Source of the DNA: Ryuthela nishihirai
Lineage: Eukaryota > Arthropoda > Arachnida > Araneae > Heptathelidae
DNA: 64,000 bases
Direction: 5' to 3'
Assembly: GCA_038380435.1 (NCBI GenBank)
Contig: JAWZYU010000034.1
Span: forward strand, 37,324,901 to 37,388,900
Made by a program: the position numbers and the translations under genes. A model generated the notes under the pieces. The model was not told the DNA's origin and did not search any database. It saw only the letters and a list, made by a program, of their open reading frames with translations. Below are positions 21,111-31,706 of this stretch, in pieces; within the stretch, counting starts at the first letter, position 1; each line of letters starts with the position of its first letter.

Positions 21111-21220
21111 CTGTTGTCCACTTCCAGATCCATATTTAACCTCATGGGAGTGAAGGCGTACTTTAAAATTGGTATTTAACAGTTTTACTACTGAACCACA
21201 AGTAACAAAGGGATAAAGAG
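21111..21220 (-). CDS. SDF2: SDF2-type protein, exon 2 (MIR domain)
   Basis: Stromal cell-derived factor 2 and SDF2L1 are secretory-pathway proteins made of MIR repeats that work with ER chaperones. This 110-bp reverse-strand exon lies between acceptor gttttgtctttcag and donor gtaatttag. It encodes FVTCGSVVKLLNTNFKVRLH and then SHEVKYGSGSGQQ, the highly conserved first MIR motif of the family. Two leading bases complete the codon opened by exon 1 at 23825-23930 (A plus CT gives Thr); the exon ends in phase 0 after Gln-Gln, a usual exon boundary in this family. The rest of the protein (about 130-140 residues) should follow on the reverse strand but was not found before the gap at 13501-13700. 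SDF2 and SDF2L1 cannot be separated on this piece. Confidence 0.92.
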
Positions 21221-21824
21221 CTGAAAGACAAAACAAAATATTTACATATAACATATTTGTATCTGCTTTACAACTTCTCTAAGTAGGAATAAACAGACAG
21301 GCTTGTAACTAAGTTCAGACATAATTTATGAGCCCTAGTTTAAATTTATATATATATATATATCATTTACAATAAGTAAACTTAGAGTGAAGTAAATTAG
21401 CTTAATTAGCAACTGTAATTTATATTTTGTACAAAATCTCAGAAATAATTCATTTAACTAGATTTAATTCTCTATGTCGCTCTTAGTATATAAGAAATCT
21501 CAATGTAGGCATATTGACATAGAGAACTGAATCTAGTTGAAAAATGTCAGGGTCTGTAACTGCTACCATTAAAGATCAACATATCAAAATATGCAAAATA
21601 TTCTTATGACAAACTAAAATTATTTTAACACTAAAATATCATAAGCATAAATCAAAACATTGAAAAATATTAAATATAAACACATTCAATTTGCTGCTTT
21701 TTACCTTCAGTTTCACATATACTCTGCCTACTACACAAATTTCTACAATTTAATATATTGCATACAGTATTACATGAATCTTATATGGCTAGCATAAGCA
21801 TAACAGCGACTCATAAAAGTTCAG
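21221..21824. other. SDF2 intron 1, no other feature
   Basis: AT-rich intron. A short (TA)n run lies near 21349-21362. Confidence 0.5.
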
Positions 21825-22154
21825 TTGTTTTACCTCTATGTGGCATTTCTATGCACATGATAGGCTAAATGGCCAGTCAATAACACCTCAAAGGAGAGTT
21901 AGACAGGGAAGGAGGCAGATAGAAGCCTCACATCAGATGTGTTCATTAGCATGTACAAGGCATGCTCCTGCACTTGGGACCACAGTTTAACATTTCATCT
22001 ACCAAATGGTGCCTTTCCAAGCCCAAAAGAATCACCTTTTCCACTGAGGAAGGGTGAGGGTTAGCAGATAAATCTTAATGTACACGTATGTTGGGATTCA
22101 AATCTGAGAACATAAATTACATGATTGGCACACTGTTGACTGAGCCCCACCCCA
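21825..22154 (-). mobile_element. SINE-A, old, in SDF2 intron 1
   Basis: Heavily diverged: ttgttttacctctatgtggc, aaatggccagtcaataac, ggcctttc-like tgcctttccaagcccaaaag, and a decayed head ctgttgactgagcccc. Confidence 0.8.
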
Positions 22155-22748
22155 CTAATAATGGTAATTTTTTTAATAAATTCAATATAGTACAACCATC
22201 TTCAAATAAGCATAGTGCTTAATGTATTACCTTGCATTAAAGACATAACCCTGATCAGCCTCAATACTATTCAAATGGTTTGGTTCAAGTGGGCTTAGGC
22301 TTTTTGGGGGCATTAAGAAAGCAAGTTAAATTTGGAAAAAGAGTTACAAATATAGAGTGCAGAGCATAAAACTTTTAAAAAGTATTTACATTTCATTGGT
22401 TCATTCAGAACACAAGTCTAAAGCTGTATACACAAATTAGACCAAACATGCACAAACCAGGGCAATAACACACACTCAAATGTATACAGTCATATGAGGC
22501 TTAAAAATGCAGTGCACAAGCAATTGTCAAAAAAATTGTAAAATTAAAGCCCTGAACTGCTTATTTCACACAATATGTACAATAACATGCAACAAACTAA
22601 ATAATATAAGCTTGGTAAAAGTAAGGTGACCATATGTCAGCTCCTGGATCTAAGGCTCTGTTCCCAACAAATAAATGTTCCTTCAGAAGTGTCCCTCACA
22701 AGTAAATGTCCAAGGAATTCAGTTATAGATATTATATAAACAGTAATT
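22155..22748. other. SDF2 intron 1, nothing further seen
   Basis: AT-rich unique-looking intron sequence. Confidence 0.4.
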
Positions 22749-22787
22749 AGACTTCTATAGCAAGCAGCTGCTTGAGGGGGTAGTTTT
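22749..22787 (+). mobile_element. SINE-B 3' end fragment
   Basis: Only the last part, agacttctatagcaagcagc followed by tgcttgagggggtag, remains. Confidence 0.65.
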
Positions 22788-22828
22788 TGACTGTATGGCT
22801 TGAGCAGATCTTTACTTGTAGTAATAGG

Positions 22829-23207
22829 TTAGGTTGCTTTACCTCTGAATGACATTTTTTTTGCACATAATGGGCTAAATGGCTAGGTCACAAGGACCCC
22901 AAAGGTTGAGAAGGCTGGGGGATAGGGGAGGGGGATACACTGGAACAGCTGTTAGATGACATGGTAGCATCCCATGAAGGTCATCTAGCATGTTCTTTAA
23001 CGTGCACAGGATATGGCTCTCCTGCACATGGGGCCATAGCTTAATGTCCCATATGCCAGCCCTTCCAAGCCCATCGGTGTTCCCTACTGACTGAGAAAGA
23101 CATGGAGTTTTACAGAGATAAATCTCAATGCTGACCTAGCTGGGGCTCGAACCTGGGAACTGTAGATTACAAGCCTGGCATGCTACCGATTGAGCTACCC
23201 CTGCCCC
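22829..23207 (-). mobile_element. SINE-A, moderately diverged
   Basis: Full-length reverse copy with ggttaggttgctttacctct at the tail side and a head with ggctcgaacctgggaactgt and ctaccgattgagctaccc. No clean TSD, so older than the copies near 7-8 kb. Confidence 0.88.
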
Positions 23208-23824
23208 TATTAATAGTAGTAGCAATGCTACTATAAAGTATTACTATGTGCTTAAAAATGACTTTTTAAAGTATTAAAAGTTACTACTATGTGCAGTTTT
23301 GTGTAAAATATTATCCAAATGAAAAAAATATTGTTACTTTTTAACACAATAATTTCATGAAAAGTCAATTTTTCAGGCTGAATTTATAGAAGTCCAAGGA
23401 TCTTCTCTAAATCTGATCAATCTAGGTAACAATTTATATATTAAGAGGAATGGTCCGCTAGAACGCCTGCACCCGTTTGGGCAGCTGACACTTCGAGTGC
23501 AAATGGTTAAAATATTATTTTTAACGGTTTTTAAGAATATTTTAAGCTATTCAAAAATAGTGATTACGTAGCTTAAAGTAAAGTGGGGAGAAATGCCGGT
23601 TTTTCAATTTTTAAAATTAAAAATAAAATTTATTTCGACCTTGAAAATTTGGCGGATGTTACACCTCATGCCGACATTAGGAAACGTGACACGACTAAAC
23701 GACGACTTTAATATCATCGGCCTTCCATAATTCCACCAATCGGTTTCTCTTTTGTTTTTAATTAGAAGATGAAAGTACCTGTTTTAAAAGAAATACATCC
23801 ACAATAATTATTCAGCATACTTAC
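23208..23824. other. 5' part of SDF2 intron 1
   Basis: No repeat recognised. The donor gtaagtatgctg at its right edge (reverse strand) matches the splice consensus closely. Confidence 0.45.
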
Positions 23825-23930
23825 TAGATTCTGTAAGAGGAATAAATGTAGCATCTAATAAGCAGACGATCCAAATTATTCGAAGTAATATATAACATAC
23901 AGTTTCCTTCATAACTCGAAGTTCCGCCAT
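23825..23930 (-). CDS. SDF2: SDF2-type protein, exon 1 (signal peptide)
   Basis: Reverse-strand ATG at 23930 in context aagATGgcg, followed by 35 codons plus one base and the donor gtaagta. The peptide starts MAELRVMKETVCYILL and continues into hydrophobic RIIWIVCLLDATF, fitting an N-terminal signal peptide expected for an ER-lumen SDF2 protein. The phase (one base left) matches exon 2 exactly, giving a continuous reading frame across a 2.6-kb intron. It was not part of any long open frame, so simple ORF scanning misses it. The start choice rests on the first in-frame ATG and the signal peptide. Confidence 0.85.
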
Positions 23931-23933
23931 CTT
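23924..23933 (-). promoter_or_regulatory. YY1-like motif over the SDF2 start codon
   Basis: The forward strand reads ccgccatctt, so the reverse strand has aagatggcgg, the YY1/pleiohomeotic consensus that often overlaps start codons of housekeeping genes. Function is inferred. Confidence 0.45.
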
Positions 23934-24954
23934 CCTAAGAAATATTGCCAGATAAAATTAAACTTTCCAGATCACATTTTAATATTGCTGATGATGGAAC
24001 ATTCACGATCAACACTTGAAAACGAATTTTACAAATAGGTCCAGCTTAGAAAGAAGGATGTATAAGAAGAAGAAGAAGAAAATCCATAACTAATCAAATC
24101 CACAGCAGAAAGAAATTAGAAAAAATCTTGGCTTCATAATGGGCAGTTTCAGTAGCCTTTTAAAAGGTCAAATGCATACAGTGGAATTTACATGGTCAAG
24201 AGACAAGGACGCCAATAGCCCAGAAAATGTTGAGGAACGGTATTCATTGAGTAGCGGTAAGGGAACAGATGATATTGTTATAAATTTAGTAGATGGAAAC
24301 TGAGCTTGAGTTCAAAAGTATGTTTACCAAACAAGTATGAATTAAGTAATTTATTACAAAGGCATAAAACCATACAAATATAACAGTCTTATCTACACAG
24401 TAGTTTTTGTGTTCATCAGTGTAAAATTAAACCATAAAAAGAATGATCTATTATGCTTAACTAATTTTCTAATATTTAAACTACAGTGTTGTCAATATTT
24501 ACTCCTAGCACAAAAATAGAACCTATTATTTTCACTATTATTTCACTATTATTTCATAACATTTAACAAACAAATTTATGTTGAAATTCACTTGTGATAT
24601 ATGTTTACTTTAAAAAAATTTTACATTTTAGAAATTGCTAGGCATCTGACATGATCTCTCCTGAAAAAGAAACTTTTACTCTTGATTTCCTTTCAATAAT
24701 GAAACTAGGGTTCATCATGAACCAAATAAAAACAGGCTTTTTACTCAGAATAATATAACAAAACTTTAATAAAATACGTCCTTCTTTTTTCTACTACTGA
24801 ACTAGAGCTTCCATTTTTATCCTGAATTCTTATCATTCAAAGTATCTTTCCGTTCCAGTTAGTTAATGACGTAATTGTCCCGCTGAAGCATACGCGAGCG
24901 TTAATGACATCTATCATGGGTTCTTTGTAGCACGTTCATCAGTTGTAACAATAT
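23934..24954. other. Upstream of SDF2, no gene seen
   Basis: AT-rich; a short (AAG)n run at 24066-24080. No TATA box could be assigned with confidence. Confidence 0.35.
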
Positions 24955-25025
24955 TCTCCTGTCAAACACATATAGTGTGTTCTTTAATGTGCACAGGATA
25001 TGGCTCTCCTGCACATGGAGGTACT
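24955..25025 (-). mobile_element. SINE-A central fragment
   Basis: Retains gtgttctttaatgtgcacag and ggatatggctctcctgcaca. Confidence 0.6.
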
Positions 25026-25599
25026 ACGGAGCTAAGAATGAGAGATGATGCCCTAATGCACTTTCCTTGTACAAGGTCATGAAGCCGCCGCAGTAGGCTG
25101 GTGGCAAACGTGGATGCTTCCAAACACACCTTTTACTATCGTATTCAAGCCTATTTTTCTCATGTTTTGCTCGCTTCTACTATATTTGCTACTTCTACTA
25201 TTAATTTTATATTTCAGAAAAGTGCATTTAAATTATTTCAATTTAATAAAGATATTTTTTTCAGCAATGAATAGCTGTAGCAGAGTACTATATACCTTTT
25301 CCGTTAGGTAACAATTACTTTGATTACCTCAAATATTTTAATACAAATAGATAAATTTGAATGAATGTAACAATAACAAAAGAAATACTTATTTTATTTT
25401 TGAAATCTTATCGATATGTGCAGCCAGTAAATAGTTCAAATGAGTTATTGCTCCGAACGTTGATAATCTGTACATAAGAAATATGTACGTATAACTACAT
25501 ATTATACAGTGCCGGGTCTACAGGGTAATGGTAATGGAGGCAAAAAATTTGTTAACTTCTGCATATTTCATGAATTTTTCAAGAATTTTTTTAAAGACA
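25026..25599. other. No feature seen
   Basis: AT-rich, no supported exon or repeat. Confidence 0.35.
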
Positions 25600-25715
25600 A
25601 AACGCAGAGGGAAATGTTATACTGCAATGAAATCCAGTCTCTTGACCCTCTTTATTTTTTACGGCTCTATTGTGTCACTTGTCCTCCCCCCTCTCTTATT
25701 TTATATTTACAGTGT
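25600..25715. repeat. Interspersed repeat R1
   Basis: Shares ggaaatgttatactgcaatg and ccagtctcttgaccctc with 1783-1866, and cggctctattgtgtcact with cgattgtgttt in 9403-9533. Confidence 0.5.
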
Positions 25716-26074
25716 GTTATATTACATATTTACAATGGCAGAATTGAAGTATCAAAATCACAATGCAACGTGCTAACTGTTTCCTAAGCTTTTTCTCATT
25801 CTACGGAAAAAAAATGCATTTAATGAGATTCAAACCAATATTCTAAAAATCACAACAGTAGTAATTGTAAATTTCTAAGAAATTTTATGTAACTTATTTT
25901 TTGGTAGGGACAGAATATAATAACACACAAGCATTGTATGCTTCAAAATGTCATTTCCTCCGATCTTCCCTATTGCAGGGGAAACAAACTGAAAAAAGAG
26001 ATATGTTAAACAACTATGGTACACACTATTTAAAACAATTTTGATCTTACTAAAATTTTAATATGTAGGTTTCA
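25716..26074. other. No feature seen
   Basis: AT-rich, nothing supported. Confidence 0.3.
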
Positions 26075-26195
26075 TCTGTGCCAACTTTGAGATTCATCTC
26101 TTCTAAAACCTTACCCTGCTCTCAGTCATAAAAGTGATACTGACAGCCTTGAAACGACCTTGAAAATGCCGTCCATGTTATGGGACATGGAGGCA
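26075..26195 (+). mobile_element. SINE-A fragment
   Basis: Forward piece with tgtgccaactttgagattca, ccctgctctcagtca and tgttatgggacatgg, matching the region after the head. Confidence 0.5.
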
Positions 26196-26217
26196 TAATC
26201 ACATATACAGCAGAGCC

Positions 26218-26449
26218 ATTATGGTTCTTACAATGAACTAAATGGCCAGGTCACAAGGATCCCATGGCTCAGAGAAGATTGGAGGAATGGAACCCACTGC
26301 ACAGCTGTTATGAGACAGATGGCAAACTATCTTCAAGACCATTCCGTGTGTTCTTTAATATGCACAGTGTATTGTCTCCTGTACACGAGGCCATGAGGCC
26401 ATTGCTTAATGTTCCATCTGAGGGATCGCAGCCTTTATAAGGACATCGG
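26218..26449 (-). mobile_element. SINE-A, 3' half, split by a hAT element
   Basis: Degraded reverse copy (aaatggccaggtcacaagga, cacagctgttatgagacaga, gtgttctttaatatgcacag) that stops at gacatcgg where the hAT element begins. The remaining head half resumes at 29637. Confidence 0.8.
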
Positions 26450-26504
26450 CAGGGCCACCGGCAAGGGGGACTAGTGCATAGGGGCCCGTCAGCAATAAGA
26501 AAGG

Positions 26505-29133
26505 GAGTAGAACTTTGTTTGAAGACGGTGTAAAAGTGAATGTGGACAGTGAAGGTGCAAAAAATGAACTAATCCCAATCTCAAGCTCGTGTGTTCCCGC
26601 TCTCAAAAATAAAGAAATTTCAAGTTCAGAGGAGAATGAGGTTCTGGTTTTTTTTTTTTAATTATGACGACAGCAGTATTGAAACGAAACAACCAAACAG
26701 CAGTGAAAATGATGCGCGTTCTATAAACTATGAAAGTGGAGCGAACTTACCCGCTCCAGTTCCGAACTCTGAGTCATGGCAAGTATCGTGTGATCTTGGA
26801 AAATTAAAAAGTGGCAGCCCAAGTGTAAGTGTAATTGAAGGTATAGTTCGAAAAGGTCCCCCTTCTATGTCTAATAACCTTCCAAGTGACGGAACAAGAG
26901 CCTTTCCGAAAACAGTTTTATTTTCAAAACTCAAGAATGGAGAATGTGTTCCTAGAGACTGGTTAGTGTGGAGTGAAACAAATCAGTCGTTATACTGTTT
27001 TCCTTGCAGATTATTTGGTCGCAACCCTGAATCCCACAATTCCGTTTTAGTTAGTGATGAAGGCTGGAAAAAATATTATTCTTCGCTTAAACTATATAAC
27101 AAATTGCCAGTTCATGAAATGAGTGCTAATCACAAAAAATGCTATATTGAATGGAGAGGATTGGAAAGAAGACCTCGTCATGGAACTGATATCTATTCTC
27201 AAATGAACTCTGAAATTGCCTCTAAAGTGAAATATTGGAGGGATTTATTTCACAGGTTTCTGTCTGTTACATTATTTCTTGGTGAGAGGGGTCTCGCATT
27301 TAGAGGTTCTTCCAGCAAAATAGGATCATCGGATAATGGTAACTTCCTCGGGATTATTGAGTTGCTTCGAGCCCCAGATTAGGCATGGATGTGTGTGTCG
27401 TTTTTCTGCTGAGGTCCTGCCATTCTCTCCGATCTCCTACTGTGGCATATAAACTGACAGGCTCCTGTCAGACCTCTGTGGCAAGCAGCTGCTTGAGGGG
27501 GTATTTATTTATTTTATTATTTTTGCTCAATATGATCCGCTGTTGAGAGAACATGTGACTAAAGTTCAAGAGTCACAACAAGAAGGGAAGAGACTTCAAG
27601 CTCACTACCTTTCAGCGGATTCTCAAAACGAGTTCATTAAGGCTTGCAGCAGCAAGGTTCTTCAAGCTGTACTCTTCGAAAGATAAAAATCAAAGTATTT
27701 TTCAATACTAGCTGATGCTACTCCAGATACATCTCATAATGAGCAAATGACATTAATTTTAAGATACGTTCTAGACCGTGATTCTTCATTTAAAGTAATG
27801 GAGAGGTTCATATGTTTTGTAAAGTGCAATAAGAAAACTGGACAAAAAATTGCAAATGTACTCACTGAAGAATTAGAGAAGCATAAGATTCCTTTAAAAG
27901 ATTGCAGGGGGCAGGGATATGACAATGGAGCGAATATGGCTGGTGCATTCAATGGCGCGCAAGCCATTATAAGTGCGCTAAATCCATTTGCCATATTTTC
28001 TAACTGTAGTGCACATAGTCTAAATTTGTGTGGTGTGAACGCTGCTGAATGCTGTGAAGATGCTATTACGTTTTTTGGTATGGTTCAAAAAGTGTTTAAC
28101 TTCTTTTTAAAGAGCCCTCAGAGATGGGAGATACCAGAGAATACAATAGGTTGTTCCTTGCATAGCCTATCAAAAACAAGATGGTCTGCTCATGTTGACA
28201 GTGTTAAACCATTTTCCAAACACCTATCACTCATCAAAATGCATTAAATCAATGCAAAAATTTTAATCTCTCAGCTGAATGTAAAACGGAATTGATGGGA
28301 ATAAAACGCTACCTTAAATTATTTAAGTGCACTTTGATGGCAACAATCTGGTTCAAAATTCTCTCGGCAATTGACATTCGCTTCTACAAGCTCCTGATGC
28401 AACTCTTGATGTAGAGATTGATAATATTCGCGATCTGCTCCAGGAACTGAAACAACTCCGTGATAAATGGGAGAACTTATTAAATGAAGCAAAAGTAGTG
28501 GCCATCTCATTAGCAAGTGATCTTCCTGCAGAGACAGAACTTCCTAAGACGAGAGGTTAAAGAAGGAAAACTTTCTTGGACGAAATAAATGAAGATGTTC
28601 CAGAATTTCGAGGGAATGAGGGGGAAACTAATGAAGAATGGGAGTTCAGAGTAAATGTGTTTTATAGGGTAATTGATTCTGTTGTTTGTGGACTTACTAA
28701 TCGTTTCACTTTGGCAGAAAAGTTAAATGATAGATTTAAGTTCTTATGGCTATATCCAGACATTAAAGAACGTGACATTGAAAATATGGGTGTTACTTTG
28801 CATGAACAATATTATGAAGACATTAATAGAGAGATCAGTGATGAGCTGAAATATCTAAAATCAGTTCATTCTTCTAATTTAGGGACAGGCCCATTTAAAC
28901 TACTGCAGCTCTTAAACTGTCTGAGAGAATTGAAACTGGACAGTTTATTTCCAAATATTTGTATAGCCATTGGAATATTCTGTACAATTCCTGTGACAGT
29001 TGCTGATGCTGAAAGATCCTTCAGCAAAATGAAGGAAATAAAAAATGTATTCAGATCAACAATGTGTCAAGAAAGACTGAGTAACCTTGGTTTGCTTAGT
29101 CTGGAGAGCGATCTCGCTGTCTTTAAATTATGA
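26505..29133 (+). pseudogene. hAT transposase pseudogene (TTF-type, hATC domain)
   Basis: Segments in order: a 5'-truncated start (KGSRTLFEDG) and a frameshift at the T run near 26650. A TTF-type zinc finger follows (PRDWLVWSETNQSLYCFPCR, Cys pair, near 26955-27010), then the RNase H-like core with LADATPDTSHNEQMT (first catalytic Asp, near 27720). GQGYDNGANMAG (second Asp, near 27915) and the RW motif KTRWSAHVDS near 28180 come next. The hATC dimerisation domain with VTVADAERSFSKMKEIKNV is near 29000. A SINE-B splits IIELL from AQYDPLLREH at 27366-27523. Further frameshifts and a stop near 28250 and 28560 break the frame. Sequence coding for the initiator region is missing by an internal deletion. 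Not functional. Confidence 0.9.
27367..27522 (+). mobile_element. SINE-B, 5'-truncated, inside the hAT gene
   Basis: Begins inside the B box (tcgagccccagattaggcat) and ends with gtatttattt. Flanked by ttgct at 27362-27366 and 27523-27527. The transposase reading frame continues on each side, so the insertion is younger than the hAT element. 5' truncation fits target-primed reverse transcription. Confidence 0.9.
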
Positions 29134-29636
29134 TGACATAATTGACGATTTTGCATCAACGAAGTCAAGGAGAGTTGTTTGTTGACATTGATCTACTGTA
29201 TAAGTTAGAAGTTGCAACTCTTTGGGTTATATTATATTTAGCTTTGAATCTGCTATTATGCTAATGTGAAGTTTAACAAATACTGTTGCCTATTTTTCAA
29301 TACTGACAATTAAAAATACAGACTCGCAGAATTGCATAGTTTTTCTCCATGATATGTTATGTAGCCTATATTAAATTTACTCAAAAATCTTAAATCTTGC
29401 TGTGAGCTTTGCAAAATATGTTCCCTAAAATAAATGCTAAAAAAGTTTTATGTGACACAAACTGTGTAGGACTATGTTTTTGCTTGCCTGACTGCGCAAC
29501 AGACTTTTTTTCCTCTGAATGTCATCATTGTGTCCAAAATAATTACTATTAATGATTTGTAAAGATAAAAAGTTTTCAAGGTGGGACCCTGAGCATAATA
29601 TTGCATAGGGGCGCATAAATTCTCTCGGCGGCCCTG

Positions 29637-29722
29637 CCCATTGGTGTCACCTTTTTGACAGAGGTCACGTTTGGAGTTTGGAACAGATATTAATCGCAAT
29701 GCTGGAACATTTGGGACTCGCT
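29637..29722 (-). mobile_element. SINE-A, head half, right of the hAT element
   Basis: cccattggtgtcaccttttt, gatattaatcgcaatgctgg and atttgggactcgc continue the SINE-A sequence interrupted at 26449. Confidence 0.75.
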
Positions 29723-30116
29723 ACAGGGAAGTATTTCTTTTTTATGACAAATGAATTTTTCTTTATATTTGATATTCACGAGAAAGCCAAACAGATAAAG
29801 CATATATGGATAATTCAATAATGTAAAGATAAAAAAAGAAAATTTTTTAAAATACGCAATATTTCAAGTTTTAATAAAATTTGCAAAGCAATTAAATGTA
29901 TTCTTTCTTAACAGATGTTCATTATCATAAAGTAAAATATCCAAATTACTTCTAGAATAAAACAAAACTAATTAAAAAATAAGTTACATTAACTTCTTAT
30001 TAAAAATAATTAAAAAATAACTGAAAGAACTTAAGCTAATTTTTTTATTTCTTTTTCTTTCATAGGAAATTTTAGTCCTTTCCATCAGTAAATTTCTTGT
30101 ATGACTGAAAGAACTG
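29723..30116. other. No feature seen
   Basis: Very AT-rich, nothing supported. Confidence 0.35.
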
Positions 30117-30350
30117 TCATCTATCATATGGGACATTAAACAATGGCCGCGTGTGAGAATAGAGCCACACCATGTGAATGCTAAATGAAATACTGCATAA
30201 CTTTCACGAGAAACTTACATCTCCTAAAAAAAATACTTATAGACTAACCCAATGGGTCACCTTAGCCAATCTTCTCTGAGCCCTTGCAACTTTACCCCAT
30301 TGTGTGCAAAAAAAATTGCGTTTAGCAGTGAAATGAAAGAAGGCAAAATT
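30117..30350 (+). mobile_element. SINE-A, old, head missing
   Basis: Forward copy with tcatatgggacattaaacaa, gagccacaccatgtgaatgc, ccaatcttctctgagccctt and ccccattgtgtgcaaaaa. Confidence 0.7.
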
Positions 30351-31559
30351 CTCTCTGATTTTGTATAAAAACGCACTCTGAAATTCTGGAATCGAATGAA
30401 ATATCTGTAATGGAATATTATAGTTTCTTTGCTTAAAACATATATTTGCAAATATATTGCAAATATATATCAAACAAAAATGTTCGATAACGTATTTTTA
30501 GATATACATGTCATTCATTGAGAAAGAGACATCTGCATTCTAGAAATCAAGTGTCTCTTTAAATTTAAAATAAAAACGAATATTAATTTGAAACAATCCT
30601 GTTTATATTTAATCACTGGATTCATTAGTGCATTAAACCTAGAGAAATGGGAAAAATCAGCTTAAATTCAGGAAGGTTTGTAAACTAAATAAAACTCAGA
30701 TCTCCTTAACAACACATATACAACAAACAGATGTTTCCATGATTTATAACTTATTTTATTTTGATTATTTTGATAAGTTTACTAGTGAACTATAATTTTT
30801 GGTATCTGTTTTGAAGGGTGATTTGTATAGGAAAATGTTGAACAGGAAGTTTTAATATAAAAAACATGAATTGTCAACTTATTACAGAGCAAAACAGTTC
30901 TATTACTACAGCTAAAGCTAATGCTTTGAATAGATAAACATGGCTGCCGCGCAGTCGCTCTAGCTTCAACTCTACTATGTAAGTGCTTAAGGTGTCTCCT
31001 CTTCCTTCCTTCATGGAAGCTACAGCTTGATATCCTATCCAAAGAGGTAACATTACTAGAGAAAGTATTCCCTTTCCCTTAACTTCAGACGTCATGCCCA
31101 ATAACAGTTAGGGCTGTAGATTGCTTAGAAGGGCAAGAATACTCTCTATGGCTTTCAAATGTATTGGGAATAATGGTGAATGTTGCTAAATAACATTCAA
31201 TCAAATGATTAAAATGAGTTCGCTATCAGTTTTTTTTTTATTTCATTTAGTTTTTTTAGGTATATTGATTGAAATGAAAAGAATAAATTGGGACTTAGCC
31301 ACTTATTTCTATCTAAAAAACACAAAATTGGATGCAAGAAATTTCTTTTCATCAATTTTGATGTTTTGTGTCCAATATTTACAAGAAACTCTGCCTTATT
31401 CTTTCAATATAAATGCGGAAATAAACTACCACCAAACTTACTAAAAGCATTGCTCCACATGAAGTACGGAGGTACAAAAAAGAAATTAAGATGGAGGAAG
31501 GAGGGTTACAGCCTATTTTTCAAATATATTTATATTTCATTTTTTTTTTGTGTGTTGGA
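30351..31559. other. Mostly unassigned; CpG-rich spot near 30940-30980
   Basis: At 30940-30960 the forward strand has acatggctgccgcgcagtcg, a YY1-like and CpG-rich stretch, followed by a good donor, ctactat|gtaagt, at 30979. It could be an untranslated first exon of the forward gene whose coding exon lies at 40722, or chance. A 75-codon reverse frame here has no support. Confidence 0.3.
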
Positions 31560-31706
31560 TATACAATATGGGACTAAAATAAAATTATACAAAGACAGCT
31601 GCTTTTGGATTCAAAGCAGTTATACAATTTGGAGATTTAATATAAGGAGGTCGGATTTTTCAGGGGGGTTCGGTCCCCATGTGCTCTCTCCCCAGGTATG
31701 TCCTTG
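31560..31706. repeat. Interspersed repeat R2
   Basis: Second copy of the family at 12740-12886: ggactaaaataaaattatac, cggatttttcagggggg and gtatgtccttggc. Confidence 0.6.

Larger units (their letters stand above)
26450..29636 (+). mobile_element. ZMYM1-like hAT transposon, 3.2 kb
   Basis: Ends cagggccaccg and cggcggccctg give an 11-bp terminal inverted repeat with one mismatch. Both flanks are the same 8-bp SINE-A site: gacatcgg on the left and cccattgg on the right, each one or two changes from the SINE consensus cccatcgg. That makes it an 8-bp hAT target duplication. It contains a broken transposase gene and a later SINE-B. The same family made the deleted element at 9543-10437. Confidence 0.92.

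Noticed and set aside
30874..31101. 75-codon reverse frame starting MGMTSEVKGKG with a hydrophobic stretch
   Set aside because: No splice signals or family resemblance; probably chance in a less AT-rich patch.
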